64,000 nucleotides of DNA from Larix kaempferi (GCA_027924585.1 BSBM01000125.1:3043001-3107000); one strand, 5' to 3'. Shown: positions 12,330-24,761, counted from the stretch's first letter. Notes: generated from the sequence alone by a model not told the origin. Numbers and translations: made by a program.

Positions 12330-12740
12330 GGGTATGCTAGTCCATAACATACATTCTAAGCATATATTCCAACACTTTGTTTATCCTCTATGTCCTCCCA
12401 TCTGTCTTAGGGTGATAAGTTGTACTTAAATTCAATTGAGTCCCCAAATACCATTATAGACTTGTCCAAAATCGAGACGTAAATCGATAATCCCTATCAG
12501 AGATTATTTTCTTAGGGAATCCATGGAAATAGATGATCTCACTTATCAATACTCATGCCACATTAGATACATCACACATATCTCAGATGGGAATGAACTG
12601 AAAATTTTTGGTAAGCTTATCCACTACAACCAAAATTGCATTGTCTTTGTGGAGTGAGGGTAAAACCCACCACAAATTCCATGGATGTGACTTCCCATTT
12701 AAACATAGGGATGTCATGAGGTTGTAAAATCCATGCTGGG
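12330..12740 (-). pseudogene. G integrase core remnant
   Basis: The minus-strand reading contains VVVDKLTK, GFPKKIISDRD and TTYHPKTDGRT. These are the standard positions around the first and second catalytic Asp and the loop before the catalytic Glu in gypsy integrases. Several stops are present, and no intact ORF remains. Integrase would join the element cDNA to chromosomal DNA. Confidence 0.8.
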
Positions 12741-12922
12741 TGGTGATGATCAACCTTCACTTGTTGACACTTGATGCATATTTCAAGGAATTGAACTACG
12801 TTTCACTTTATACCTGCCAAAAATAAGATCTTCTTTATGTCTACATATATTTTCTTTACCCATGGATGTACATAGTAAAGTGCTCTATGGGCCTCTCTGA
12901 GGATATACATCCTTCCTTGAAA

Positions 12923-13591
12923 TCAGAACAATCCATCTACCTCTAGATAATACCCTTCAAACTTAGGTTCTGTCATCCACTCACATTGTAGCATAGATGT
13001 CACCTTTAGATACCAACTATCCCCCATAAGTTGTTCTAGCACCCTCTCTCTTAAATCAACTTTGAAGGGCACTAACGAGAAGAGCTTTAGTCTTCTACTA
13101 AGGGAATCAAACACAATGTTCTCCTTCCATTTAATGTATGCAATATCAAAGTCATAATATCTCATAAATTCACTTCATTGCCTCTTCCTAACATTCAAAT
13201 CCCTTTGCACGAAGATATATTGTAAGCTTTGATGATCACTCTTGAGTGTGAAGCTTCGCCCTACAAGGTAGTTCCTCCATAACTTTAGGTCCAATAGAAT
13301 TGCTTCCAAATATACATCATGCATAGCATAATGTACCTCATGATATTTCATTTTACGAGATGCATAAGCTATTAATCCTTCTTGCATCAATACTACACCC
13401 AATCCTTGCTTTGAGCAGTCCTTGCATACCATGAAGTCTTTTTCCATATCCAACATGCATAGGATTGGTGCACTAGTTAACAACCTTTTCATCTCCACAA
13501 AAGCGGTGTTGCAATCCCAAGTCCATTCATACTTGGTTCCCTTGCAATGAAAGGTGGTAATGGGTTTCACAATCTTGGAAAAACCTTCCAT
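12923..13591 (-). pseudogene. G RNase H and integrase linker
   Basis: Two ORFs (13175-13591 and 12923-13165) give EGFSKIVKPIT, a ...YASRKMKYHE-like segment, LKSDHQSLQYIF and then YDFDIAYIKWKEN...DSLSRR. These mark the RT connection, RNase H and its usual end just before the integrase zinc finger. The frame is broken around 13165-13175. RNase H would remove genomic RNA during reverse transcription. Confidence 0.88.
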
Positions 13592-13794
13592 GAATCTTCA
13601 GTAATACCCAACTAACCCCATGAAGCTATGCACTTCAAGTGCATTCTTTGGAACTGGAAAATCCTTAATGACTCTTACTTTTTTGGGTCTAGTGATATCC
13701 ATTTACCTAAGTTAATATGCCCCAAGCAGTGAATCTCCTTCTAGAAGAAAGAGCATTTCGACAACTTACCATATATATTATGATCTCACAGGCA

Positions 13795-14077
13795 TCACAA
13801 TACTAGCCTTAGGTGCTCCTCGTTCTGCTTCTTGTTCTTAGAGTAGATTAGAATATCATCTAAAAAGACGTACATAAAGATGTCTAAGTAATTTTTAAAA
13901 ACACCATTCATGAGGCTCATGAATATAATTGGTGCATTGGTTAAACCAAATGGCACCACAACGAACTCATAATGCCCAAACTGAGTTCTGAAATTAGTTT
14001 TGGGAATGTAGCCCTCCTTAATTCTTAGTTGGTGATACCCTAATCCCGAACCAATATTAGAGAAAATGGAAGCCCCT
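13795..14077 (-). pseudogene. G reverse transcriptase, catalytic part
   Basis: An open minus-strand frame without its own ATG, ending in TGA at 13795-13797. It contains [29 protein letters not shown] and the catalytic YVFLDD box. It joins directly to the RT N-terminus at 15038-15260 once the inserted element is removed. A conserved Asp upstream of GYHQLRI appears as Gly. It is disrupted both by the insertion and by the downstream stop. Confidence 0.88.
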
Positions 14078-14523
14078 CATTAGAGAGATTTTGAGGTCAA
14101 AAAATGGCCTCCTAAGAGATGTACTACAAAAATATGAGATATATTAAAATATTATGAATTGGGGGTTTTATGGAGTAGGTATATATGACAAATCACCTCC
14201 CACACTATTTTTTATGCACAATATAAATAACCATGGTTGAGTTGCTTTTTCAAAATTCACTAGAAATAAAATTAATAAAATAAGTCTACATTGATGTGAC
14301 TAAGATTCATTGGAAATTCCCAAAAATTTATTGTCCTTTAGCATTTATTTGTCTTGAACTTGCAAATGAAATTAAATAATAAAAAATATTTCTAAGAGCT
14401 ATTTTTTTAATTTTATGTTGATTTTTTATATTTAGTACTTTTCTCATGAATTTAATATAATGTAATTTAATTGAGAATTTATTTACATGTAAAATGTTAA
14501 TAATATTATTATAATTCACATTG

Positions 14524-14524
<1 letters not shown>

Positions 14525-14558
<34 letters not shown>
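14525..14558. repeat. (ATT)n microsatellite
   Basis: About eleven perfect ATT units inside the inverted-repeat element. Confidence 0.95.
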
Positions 14559-14559
<1 letters not shown>

Positions 14560-14637
14560 ATCTATTATTATTATTTATTAGTTTGACATTATGTTATTAA
14601 ATAGAATGAAGTGAATATATAATTTAAAATTAAAAAC

Positions 14638-14850
14638 ATAAAAATGACAATATATTATTTTATAAAAAAATGTGAAAGGACTTTCTTTATGAATTAAGAG
14701 TACTTCACTTGAAAATGACAATAATATTATTTTATGAGAAAGTGTGAAAAGACATTCAGTATGAGTACTTTACTTGAAAATGACAATAATATTATTTTAT
14801 GAAAAGACTATCATTATGAGTACTTTACTTTATGACTTAAAAGTACTTAC
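14638..14850. repeat. ~70-bp imperfect tandem repeat, three copies
   Basis: 'aaaatgacaata' followed by 'attattttat' recurs at ~14640, ~14712 and ~14777, each followed by 'gtactt' words. Internal to the inverted-repeat element. Confidence 0.75.
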
Positions 14851-15037
14851 ACCACTACCTTGGTTAACTATGTGTTTTCATCCACCATAGAAAATTTGAC
14901 AAATAAGCATTCTTAACTCATGCAATGCCACCTCAACCAAGGGGGATGATGTCATCTACTAGAATGTGATTGGTTGTTTTTTATAGTACATTTTCTTTGT
15001 TTTGAGGCCATTTTTTGACCTCAAAATTTCTCTAATG

Positions 15038-15260
15038 TTCATATGATCAAAGAGGTCATCTATTCTAGGTATCAGGTACCTATTTTTCACTGTGGATTTG
15101 TTCAAATCCTTGTAATATATATACAGTTGCAAGGAACCATCCTTCTTCTTCACAAAGATAACTAGTGCACCCCATGGAGAAACACTAGTTCTAGTGGGTC
15201 CTAGGTCTAGAACTTACTTTAACTGCATCTGTAACTCACAAAGATATGGAACTGTCATCC
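15038..15260 (-). pseudogene. G reverse transcriptase, N-terminal part
   Basis: The minus-strand reading gives [33 protein letters not shown], the standard start of a gypsy RT, cut off at 15038 by the inserted element. The ORF at 14959-15153 reads through the junction and has a chimeric tail. Confidence 0.85.
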
Positions 15261-15461
15261 TGTAAGGGGTCTTAGAGATTGGTTTTGCATTAGATTTTAG
15301 TTCAATCGTAAAATATAGCACCCTTTCCAAAGCTGTCCCTAGAAATTCTTCAGGAAAATAATCCTTGAATTCTGAAAAAAAAGTGGGTATGAATCTAGAA
15401 TAGGTCCCTTATCATCACTAACTTCCTCTACTACAAATAACTGTCATCCTTTCCTTAGAAA

Positions 15462-15734
15462 TCACCTCACTTTCATTGTTGAGATGAAATGAAGAAACAC
15501 CTTCCTTTTAAAACCTTGGATTTGAACCATCCTTCCTTCATCGTCAAGGCATAACACTCTCTTTGGATAACAATCTAAGGAATCCTGATGTGCTTCAAAC
15601 CAATCCATGCCGATGATGAGGCCACATGTCCACAAGGCAGTGACATTCACCTTCAACTTACTAGTGCATACTCCTAATTCGAGCCAACTCTCATTCACAC
15701 TAGGCCCTACCACTTGCTTTGCCCTTGAATCCAT
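15462..15734 (-). pseudogene. G aspartic protease region
   Basis: A 90-residue open segment with ALWTCGLIIGMDWFEAH and a later LDDEG motif. This is the C-terminal half of the retropepsin of chromoviruses (the conserved IIGMDWL box). Protease cleaves Gag-Pol inside the particle. The active-site segment upstream is not intact. Confidence 0.75.
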
Positions 15735-15959
15735 CTCAACCAGTTTAAGTTCATCATGCTTGAAAACTACTAACCTAGATCTATCTACATCATACGGTGA
15801 TATGAAACTATATGTTTCACCATAATCTAATAATATTTTAATAATAATAATAATATTTTTACATTACTTGTGGATTACACAATAGTGGATTGATGTTCTT
15901 CTTGGTGATTATTAACCATTGTATAAATCTAATGATCACTACTAGAAATTCCCATTGGT

Positions 15960-17078
15960 TCCTTTCCTTCCCTATGCATGTCTCTTGACTATGCCTCAAT
16001 GCAATCCCGATGGAAATGAGGACCCCCACACCCCCAACAAGATATACAAGGTGGGGCTTGCATAATCATTGGCAGAGCTCTCTAAAATGCATTCCTTCCC
16101 CTGGAACCTCTAGAACCATTATTGAAGCTTCCCTGATATTGTCTTGGAATATCATAAGTCCCTAATTAATCCCAAGACACTGCACTCACTAAAGTATTAC
16201 ACCTTTGTGTGAACCTGTTGTCACAGGGAGAAGGTATAGATTGTCCTCCCCTAAAATAAGGACATGGGGCCTTCTCTGAAAATCTTGACTGATGTGAGAC
16301 TGATAACTTACTACCCCCTTTAGCATCCGACATATTTTATACATAACGAGCGTATTTGAATGCCATAGCAATTGTAGTTGTTTCCAAATCCGCAAAGAAT
16401 CCATGAGCTTATGCTTAAGTCCATATACAAAACACTCTACCTAGTGGTTGTTTGAGTTCATATAAGGAACATACTTTATTATCTCCATTAATCTATCTTC
16501 GTATTCCTCCACTGTCCTACTCCCTTGTACTAGAGCATGAAATGCACTTGCTTGCCCCTCCTTGAAATAAGATGGAAAATACTACACGTGGAATGTTTCT
16601 TTGAACAAATCCCAAGAGACAGTTTTCGGAGTGAGGTGGAGTTTCTTCTCAAGGTTTGACCACTAGCTCAAGGAATCCCCTTAAGATGGAAGATGGACAT
16701 CTTGGCCTTTGAAATAGAGGTATACTCAATCAATTCAAAGCATATTCACATACCTTCAAGCCATGCTTTGGTTCATCCCCTGAGACGATGCCAAAAAAAA
16801 TCAAGAATATTTACTTTTTGCAACTCCCTAGAAATGTCCTAAAGGGGTTCTTGTCCTAGGCCTTATTCCCTTTTCAAGTCTTCCCGACTTACCTAGGGTG
16901 TTCCAATTAATTATGCACCCATCCCTTGGTGCCTTTTTAATGAATCCATGATGGTTTCTAAGGAGCACATTATGAATTCCAACTCAAGTGTAGGGGTTGA
17001 TGGTGATCGTGGCAGTGGTGTTGGTGGTGGAGCTATCTGACCTCAGCTGTGACCCTTATTTCCTCGTGTCCTATCCAT
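15960..17078 (-). pseudogene. G Gag remnant with CCHC-like knuckle
   Basis: The minus-strand reading from ~16750 down to 16189 shows the retrotransposon Gag core: a segment with W-DLFKETF, a VEEYEDRLMEI-like segment and a GLKHKLMDSLR-like end. A CWGCGGPHFHRDC knuckle follows at ~16020-16050. A probable start is the ATG whose complement is near 17078. Stops and shifts break the frame. Gag would package element RNA. Confidence 0.75.
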
Positions 17079-17100
17079 AACTAATCCTATTTCATGGCAT

Positions 17101-18300
17101 AACTCATCATTAATAATGATTTATAGGTCTTAGTTAGGTTAAAATTAAACACACATTCACACTTGTGCGTGTGAATGAAAGCTTCTATTTTTCATTTGCA
17201 TGTAACAGATGTTACTAGTACTGAGGAAAAATGCCTAGAAGGTCAAGGTACAATGGTGCTATTCATTCCTGACATATGGCATCACCTTCTTGAGTTGCAG
17301 GGTAAGTCACTATGTCGTAAATGAAATGTATGGTATCACCTCATCCTTCTAGACCAAGTAATAGCTGTTGAGTACCACACCTACTGTCGTAAGCATACTC
17401 AATTTAAGTCCTAGAGTGAAACCAATGTAGAGTTATTTCAACCACACACAGTTCCACGATCAACTTTTGCTAAGTTATCAGTTAGTTTGGACCAATCCCC
17501 TGTAATAGTATAAGTATATATTTAAATGCATAAAATATAATATTGATATTCTTATGTTAATAAATTAGTTCGGTATATATATAATATATATAAATATTTA
17601 CACATAAAATTACTTGAATAACCATATTAATTTAAAATAATTAAATAACACACACACACACACACACATTAATTTAATAACCATACTCATGAAAATATTA
17701 TTTTAAATAACAAAGCTAAGATAAATCTTTGTATTTAAATTTTAAATTATACGTGTAATGGGACTTAGCCCTAGGATTGAGTGGAGGTCAAGCGGGCTTG
17801 CATGGGGCCACGCGGTCATTCCCCTTCAACCCACATTATGACGGAACCTATAATAATAATAAAAATACAAAAGGGTAAACCCTCCCCTCTCGTAATTCTC
17901 CCATCTCCATTTTTTTGGTTTGTTCTTTCATTGAGCTCTACAACCCAACATGGCTTAGCTTCCTCCTTACCGCGTTTCTCACTTAGGGTTTTCATTCCTT
18001 TTTATACCATCTACTTGAGCTCACTCCACATGTGTGCATTCTCTCATGGCTCAGTTATGTGGCGATGCATTCTCCATGATGTACATATTCTATCATGGGA
18101 TCATGTGGCTATGAGGGCTCAGGGATTGGATTAAAGGAGGTGAGGCGCTGGCTCGCCTAGATGGACAAGTTGATGATAAATAGCCCTTAGTGATTCCTCT
18201 CTGTTATTGAGTTCAATTAAGCAGTTGGTTGTGTTGAGTTAAGGAATTTGTATGGAGTATCTCGATGTAGAGCATGTTTATGTCCGCAGCCAGTGTGTGG
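17101..18300. other. Non-coding stretch between G and F
   Basis: AT-rich in the first 650 bases, with a dinucleotide repeat at 17645-17668. The ORF at 17781-18134 (117 aa) has no recognisable motif. The bases just before F are TGTGG, its target site. Confidence 0.5.
17645..17668. repeat. (CA)n microsatellite
   Basis: Uninterrupted run of about eleven CA units. Confidence 0.95.
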
Positions 18301-19001
18301 TGTTAGTTTTTCAGAATTTACTTCAATCTGATCTAGGATCTTAACTGAGAGAACAACATGTACAGCATATCTACAGCATATCAATCATGGACACAATAAT
18401 GCAAGCACACAAGAGACACAGAGTTTACTTGGGAAAAACCATAAAGGTGAAAAACTGCAATAACTTCCTCAAAGATAGATAGAGCAATGATACAACCCAA
18501 GCATAAGAGATAGACATCTCCTAGCAGCAGCTTCTCCTCCTCCACAAGTGTGCCACTCTCCAAAGAGTGTGTGTGTGAATAGAATGATCAAATAGAGTGC
18601 CAAATAGAGTGCCTCCCGCACTCTATTTATACTTGACTTGACTTGCCTGATAACCTTTACTAGGTCGGCCTCAACTTAACCACATAACACAATGCTGACT
18701 GGGTGGACACCCAATAGGGTGGTCTAATAACCCTTTGAACCACATGGCCGACCCCCACTAGGGTGGTCTGATAACCCTTTGACCCACATGACTTATACAG
18801 GGCCGACCCCAACAAGGTGGTCTAATAACCCATCAAGTATAAGTTACGACACTTACAATATAAATGACGACATTTACGTATAGAGGAATAATAACATCTC
18901 TATAGGAATACAAACACTTCCGTATAGAGGAATAATACCATCTCTATAGGAGTACAATATACATATATGAAATACATTCTGAATTTACATATACATCAAC
19001 A
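18301..19001 (-). repeat. F 3' LTR (left copy)
   Basis: Matches 24762-25450. It is 12 bp longer because 'caaatagagtgc' is duplicated near 18590-18612. Confidence 0.96.
18623..18631 (-). promoter_or_regulatory. TATA box in F LTR (TATAAATAG)
   Basis: Minus-strand TATAAATAG, present in the other LTR at 25072-25080. It is the likely promoter element of the LTR. Confidence 0.6.
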
Positions 19002-19011
19002 CTCCCTCTTA
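19002..19011 (-). other. F polypurine tract
   Basis: Minus-strand TAAGAGGGAG abuts the 3' LTR start (TGTTGATG on that strand). Confidence 0.75.
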
Positions 19012-19236
19012 ACTAGGAAGGTATTTCTCGACACAGGTCTTCTAGCACAAGTCTTATTCTCTGGATCATCATCATCATTGTCACTGCTATTGCTATCTCA
19101 ATCAATCTCTAAATCTACTCGTCATAGGAAGTTCTATAGAGCCAGTCCTTTTTCATAATGGATCTAGGCCCACCATTTGTAGGTCTTCATCATCACTGGC
19201 CATACTGTGGAATCCTCAGGACTTATTATGTGTGTC

Positions 19237-19800
19237 ACAAAACCTGGCTGCAACATCTCAGGCTGTTACGAGTACATAGCTCCACCTGTCAGATCTCCCA
19301 GGAGCACATTACATGTGACCCATAACGAAACCTGGCTGAAGCATCCCAGGCTATTACGTGCACACAACTCTACATGTCGGATCTCCCAGGAGCACATTAC
19401 ATGTGACCCATCACAAAACTTGGCTGAATCATCCCATGATGTTACGAGCACACAGCTCTACCTGTCGGATCTCCCAGGAGGGCATTACATGTGATCTCAC
19501 CACAAAACCTAGCTGAAGCATCCCAGGCTGTTACGAGCACACAGCTCTACCTGTCGGATCTCCCAAGAGCATATTACATGTGGTCATGGAAAAACCTTGC
19601 AAGAGAATACCAGGCTGTTACGAGCACACAGCTCTACCTGTCGAATCTCTCAAAGACACATTACATGCCATAGGACAAAACCTCGCAAGAGCATTTGCCA
19701 TATCTCCCAGGGAGCTATTATATGCCAGCGAAAAAACCTAGCAAGAGCATCTGCAAATCTCCCAGGGCTCTATTATATGTCCTCTCAGAGCAATGCCTCG
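19237..19800 (-). repeat. 88-bp tandem array in F 3' region
   Basis: Units beginning 'aaaacctggctg' start at about 19237, 19325, 19414, 19503 and 19590. They are followed by two shortened units at ~19677 and ~19734. Shared words are 'gttacgagcacacagctcta', 'tgtcggatctcccagga' and 'cattacatgtga'. The array lies between the end of pol and the PPT. Confidence 0.9.
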
Positions 19801-19889
19801 AAAGAGCATCTTAGGCCTTTTTCATCCTGTCCAGATATCCCAGGTCTACTTACATGCTCATCTGCACAACCTGTCCACGGCCACAGAGT

Positions 19890-20300
19890 ATCCACCTGAT
19901 ACTCACCATACATCATCCTGATGTAAACATGATCATCCTAATCATCATCACTGCATCATCCTGATGCATGTCATCTGGAGCAACATCCTGAAGCTCATCA
20001 TCCATGATCATCCTGATCATACAATGCATCTACCTGATGCATACCAAGTATCTACCTAATACATATCATCATATACAATTTATCTACCTGATACATACAT
20101 AGATACATGATCCACACAATGTATCCATCAACATACACAATCTACCTGATCATACAACGTATCCACCTGATACATATACAAATACATGGTCCAAGCATCC
20201 AACATGATGCATACATACATAAATGATCCAACTGATCATATCCAGCATCCAACATGATGCATACATACATAAATGATCCAACTAATCATACAGAGCAGAA
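19890..20300 (-). repeat. Degenerate short repeats, F 3' region
   Basis: Many 'tacctgatacata' and 'catcctgatg' words. One clear ~50-bp duplication ('atccaacatgatgcatacat') occurs at ~20197 and ~20247. Non-coding. Confidence 0.7.
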
Positions 20301-20301
20301 A

Positions 20302-22038
20302 CTAGAACATCATCCTGATGCTCATCATCCAGCGCTTATATCCATAGCCATGTGAAGGATCCTCCTTCCACCATGCTTGGAATGGCTTCAACAAATTTCT
20401 CCATCCCTTCTTCCTCGAAGTGTCATCAATCTGAAGAACACCAAGCCTCTCTCTGAAGTACTCGAACTTCACTCTAGCTAGTGGTTTCATTAACACATCC
20501 GCAACTTGCTCATTCGTCGCAACATATAGGAGCTTCATTGCTCCTCTCTGCACCATATCCTTGATATAGTGATATTTCATCTCAATGTGCTTCGACCTGT
20601 CGTAGAACACCGGGTTCTCAGACAGCTTCACACAACTCTGGTTGTCACAAAAGATACTAGTAACCTCCAACGGGAGATCAAATAGCTCAGATAGTAGCTT
20701 CCGGAGCCATACTGCCTCACAACTAGTCGAACAAGCTGCAACATACTCTGCTTCAGCTGTACTTAGTGCTATGTAGGACTGTTTCCTGCTAAACCAAGAG
20801 ATCACACCTGATCCCATACTGAAGCAGCACCTAGATGTGCTCTTCCTATCTGCAGCACTGCCCGCCTAGCCCGAATCAACATAACCTTCCAAGTTAAACT
20901 TTTGATTTGCATCATACTTGAGCCCATAATCAACTGTACCCTTCAGGTACCTCAGAATATGCTTTACAGCAACCAGGTGAACACCTCTGGGATCTGTCAG
21001 GAATTGGCTCAATGTGTTCACCGCAAAGCAAATATCTGGTCTCGTGTTCGTCAGGTACATCAAGGACCCAGTCATCTGACGAATCACTGTGACATCAACC
21101 ATATCAGATGAAGCATCACACAAAATCTTCAAGTTCTATGCCATAGGTGTGGCCATGGCCTTGCAGTCCATCATCCTGAACCTCTTCAGGATCTCCACTG
21201 CATACTTCCCTTGTCCAAGGAAGATTCCATCTATACTCTGCCACACCTCCATCCCTAGAAAATAGTGCATCATCTCCAAGTTCTTCATCTAGAACTTGGC
21301 AGCAAGCTTTTGCTGCGTGACGAAAATCAATCTATCCTCACCCATAACAAACAGGTCATCCACATACAAAAGTAGTATCATTGGATTTCCTTCCTCAACC
21401 TTGTAGTAAAGGTTGGAATCCACTTTACTCTTGGTAAAGCCCAAACTGGATAGAAAGCTGTCTATCCTCCCATACCAAGTCCTAGGAGCTTGCTTCAAGC
21501 CATACAAGGCTTTCTTCAACCTGAACACATATGACTTCCTGTCATGTGTCTCAAAACCAAGTGGCTGCTCCACATACACTTCCTCCTCGACTACACCATT
21601 CACGAAAGCAGTCTTGACATCCATCCGATGTATCTTCCATTTCATCACTGCAGCCAGAGCAAGTACTGATCTAATGGAAGTGTATCTGGCTACAGGAGCA
21701 AAAGTTTCTTCATAGTCAATTCCTTCTTTCTGGGAGAAGCCACGAGCTACAAATCTCACTTTGTATTTCTCTATGCTACTATCTACAGCATGCTTGATCT
21801 TGTAGATCCATTTGGAAGTCACAACAGACTTCCCTTCAGGTCTTGGGACCACATCCCAAACATCATTCTTCATGATCGACTGGTACTCCTCGATCAAGAC
21901 ATACTTCCCGAATCCTGGGAACTTCAATATCTTCAGTAGATAACTTTGTTGATGGAACAAATGTTGTAGTCCTTCTTTTGTAGGTGAAGGTATACGATCT
22001 TTCCTACAAAACAAGTTAAATTGCATGATTAGAAACAT
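20302..22038 (-). pseudogene. pol: F reverse transcriptase-RNase H, three stops
   Basis: A single minus-strand frame of ~579 codons with TAG stops at 21289-21291, 21136-21138 and 20866-20868. RT motifs: VARGFSQKEGIDY, ETFAPVARYTSIR, MDVKTAFVNG, LYGLKQAPRTWY and the catalytic LLYVDDL box. RNase H: LSTAEAEYVAACS, FCDNQSC, RSKHIEMKYHYI. These are the hallmarks of copia pol. The 20866 stop sits where the conserved Trp of the RNase H 'DWAG' motif is expected. Upstream integrase is missing, so the protein could not be complete even without the stops. The ATG at 22038 lies in junk sequence; homology begins ~40 residues later. Confidence 0.93.
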
Positions 22039-23500
22039 CTCATAGTTTTCAGAACAAATTCTTACACATAAAGAAATATGTCATACAGTCATGCAATTAT
22101 TTTAGCCATTGCTTCAATACAACATTCATCCATATCCTGTAACTTTCTAGATGCCTTCCAATCTCTACCAGAACATTGTTAAGAGTTTGCACTACTCCCA
22201 ACATGTCAGCAAAGAGATTTCATTCTAGATAAGTAGCAATGGAATGTTGTACAGTGCCATAGGCTACTTACCCATCACATGCATATTAGTAGTATACTGT
22301 TCATTAATGCAATTATTCTAATATGCATAATACACAACCTAAGTCTAGGAACATAAGCATATACATCATTGAACAACATTATTTAAACAAACAAATATGT
22401 AAGAAATGAAAATTCAAATACTTATCTTTGTTTGGTTGTTGGGTGGACTCCCTCTGAATCTTTGCAACTCCATCTTGATGTGGATTGTGATAAGTGGTCG
22501 ACTCCCTCTGAATATATGCATCCTTGCATAAACTACTGGAGTGTGCTCCCTCTTGATCTTTGCTTCCTGGATTACCTGTCCTTGAACTTATATCCATCCT
22601 CGATCACTATGCATGCTTACAAGTATCATTATTGTGATATCCTCAAGATCTCATACATGATCATACATTTATTAGTATATTCTCAATACTATCAAAACAC
22701 AATAATCTTAAGCATGTATAGTCATGATCATTTCGAACAGAAATAATAAACATTAGTATTCAAGGACTCTTATGGTTAGTCATATCATAAATTAAAGTAA
22801 GAAACACAATATGCCTAAACACATGATTACCTATACTTTTATGACTCTTTTGATTAGTCATATCATAAATTAAGGTAAGAAACATAATATGCATACACCC
22901 ATGATTATTCAAACCTATGAATAATCATTATCAATCATGCCATGTATACTTATATAAGAGATCCTATCACAAGGTAGGATTCTAACTTGATATAAGAAAA
23001 ACATACCTGGATTAGTATGTTAGCTAGTTATGTCTAACATACCCACATGATGTCTTCTTGTTCTCTTCAATGACTTGTGCTAGTAACCTGCATATCTCAT
23101 AAGTTAACCATTAAAGAACCAAGTTATACATACCTCATAAATATATCTTCTAAGTGATCCATGACAATGGATGAATCTTTGTCTTCATGTCACCATGATC
23201 ATATGTTCTTGAACTAGAACATGATTTGTCTTTCTTGGTGTACCTTTTATGTTAGCGGACAACATAAACCTCATACAACACCATAATGCATTAGTACAAT
23301 CATAAGTGTCAACACACTAATCAATGAATATCTTCTATCATGCATTCATAATTTTATGAAGGTGATATGACAAGTCTAAATTTAATCAAGATTGTACTAA
23401 CCGTAATAATATGAAGACAAACATACCATAAACTTAATCATGAACAAATCTCGAAACATACCTGGATAAGTCATACCTATCGAGATTGATTGTAATCTTC
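22039..23500. other. F internal filler without recognisable domains
   Basis: Occupies the place where gag, protease and integrase should be. It contains a 78-bp tandem duplication at ~22765-22920 ('ttagtcatatcataaatta' twice) and a recurring 'gactccctctgaat' word at ~22446-22512. No coding evidence. Confidence 0.55.
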
Positions 23501-24749
23501 TTATGAAAGGCCTTAGCCTCATCTCCCTCTGAAACAGGAACTTCTTCACTTATGCAGGTGACCAATCCATTCTCTTCTAGGATTAACCCAATCCACTTGA
23601 TTTGCAGGAACTGTATCTGGAGTTGGATTAGGGTTTGTCAGAGAAACCCTAAAAATTCAAACTTTGAATTTCAAACTTCTGAAAGGATAGAAAGATGCGC
23701 CTTTCTGAGCTGGTCAAGCTGGTATAATCAGAATTTGAAAACTGCAAAGTTTCACCCCTCAAAATTGCCTTTTAGTTTTCTGGATTCACTAGGGAGGACC
23801 CTGAATTAGAGTTTGAGTTTCCTGGAGCTTCACCCAACCAAAATTTTTGATTCAAAGCTCTAAGATTCTATTTTTCTGAGGAGCTTCCAGCCGTGGTCAC
23901 AGTTTTCCAAAATTCCAACTTTTGCAGAAGCCCTAATTTTCCATCTTTCTGATCAAAGTCCCGAACGGGTTTGATCAAGCCCGACCTTCTTCCCAACCAA
24001 AAAATCTGATCTTGGTGTCTAAATTTCAATTTTGATGAGTAGCATCCATCCGTGGTCTCCTATTACAAAAATTCCAACTTTCTCCAAAACCTTAAATTCT
24101 CGAAGCCATGAATGAAGGTGCTCAAAAATAATTCTGTTTGGACAGAAATGTACACCTGATTGTTTCTGGTGTAACTCCGAACTTTCCGATCCACAAGGTC
24201 TCAAACTTCTACCTGTGGTAGCCCGACCTGTCATCTTTCTAACTCGATAGGTCTGACCTCAATTGGATTCTCTGAGAGAGATTTATGCCAAGTGTTGCAA
24301 CGTGACCTGTTTATGGGATAAAAACAGGAGAGCAAACTTGTACGGTGTGCCACGTGTCACTGGTTCAGTTTCAGCCTTTGAAAAAGTTACCTGAGAAAGT
24401 ACAGTCTGTGAAATACCTATCAATTTTTACGAAATTTCATTTGGAGCTTCCTAGCCCAAGTTATGACATTTTTTCCTAGGTCACCTGTTTATGACTCAGA
24501 TCTGGAAGAGGCAGAAACCCTAGATTGTACAGATCATAAAACACAAAGTACAATGAATTAGAATTTTTCCTTTCGAAACATGGTACATGGGGATCTAATC
24601 TTCGACCTGTAAAAGTTTCAGATCTGAAAACTTCGTCAAAATGGATTTATAGCGAAAGTGTTACGATGACTGGTTTTTGCTATATCAAGCCCTAGCATCG
24701 CAAGTGCAACAAGTGTCATACATTCCATACCATGCCTTCTTTCAGGATA
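23501..24749 (-). other. F 5' leader-like region
   Basis: Non-coding stretch next to the PBS, rich in 'aatttt' and 'ctgag' words. No ORF worth reporting. Confidence 0.45.
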
Positions 24750-24761
24750 GCTCTGATACCA
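24750..24761 (-). other. F primer-binding site (tRNA-iMet)
   Basis: Plus strand GCTCTGATACCA, i.e. TGGTATCAGAGC on the minus strand, abutting the 5' LTR. Confidence 0.95.

Larger units (their letters stand above)
14078..15037. mobile_element. ~960-bp terminal-inverted-repeat element inside G's RT
   Basis: The left end 'cattagagagattttgagg' (14078 on) and the reverse complement of the right end (to 15037) match over ~34 bp with one mismatch, and more loosely for another ~20 bp. The body is AT-rich and holds a TTA microsatellite and a ~70-bp tandem repeat, but no transposase. It looks like a non-autonomous MITE-like transposon. The flanking RT frame closes up exactly without it, and I see no clear target duplication. 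Superfamily unassigned. Confidence 0.7.
10325..17100 (-). mobile_element. G: decayed Ty3/gypsy chromovirus
   Basis: Read on the minus strand, the order is gag, CCHC knuckle, protease, RT, RNase H, integrase and a chromodomain-like C-terminus. This is the Ty3/gypsy order, and the motif set resembles the Tekay/Del branch of chromoviruses. Every domain carries stops or frameshifts, and a ~960-bp inverted-repeat element splits the RT. No 5' LTR or PBS was found near 17100-17700. Outer limits are approximate. Confidence 0.85.

Noticed and set aside
10551-17100. Complete LTR pair for G
   Set aside because: No convincing match to 10325-10550 could be found near 17100-17800, and no PBS was seen there.
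19237-19800. CRISPR-like array
   Set aside because: Units are contiguous 88-bp tandem copies without unique spacers, inside a plant retrotransposon.
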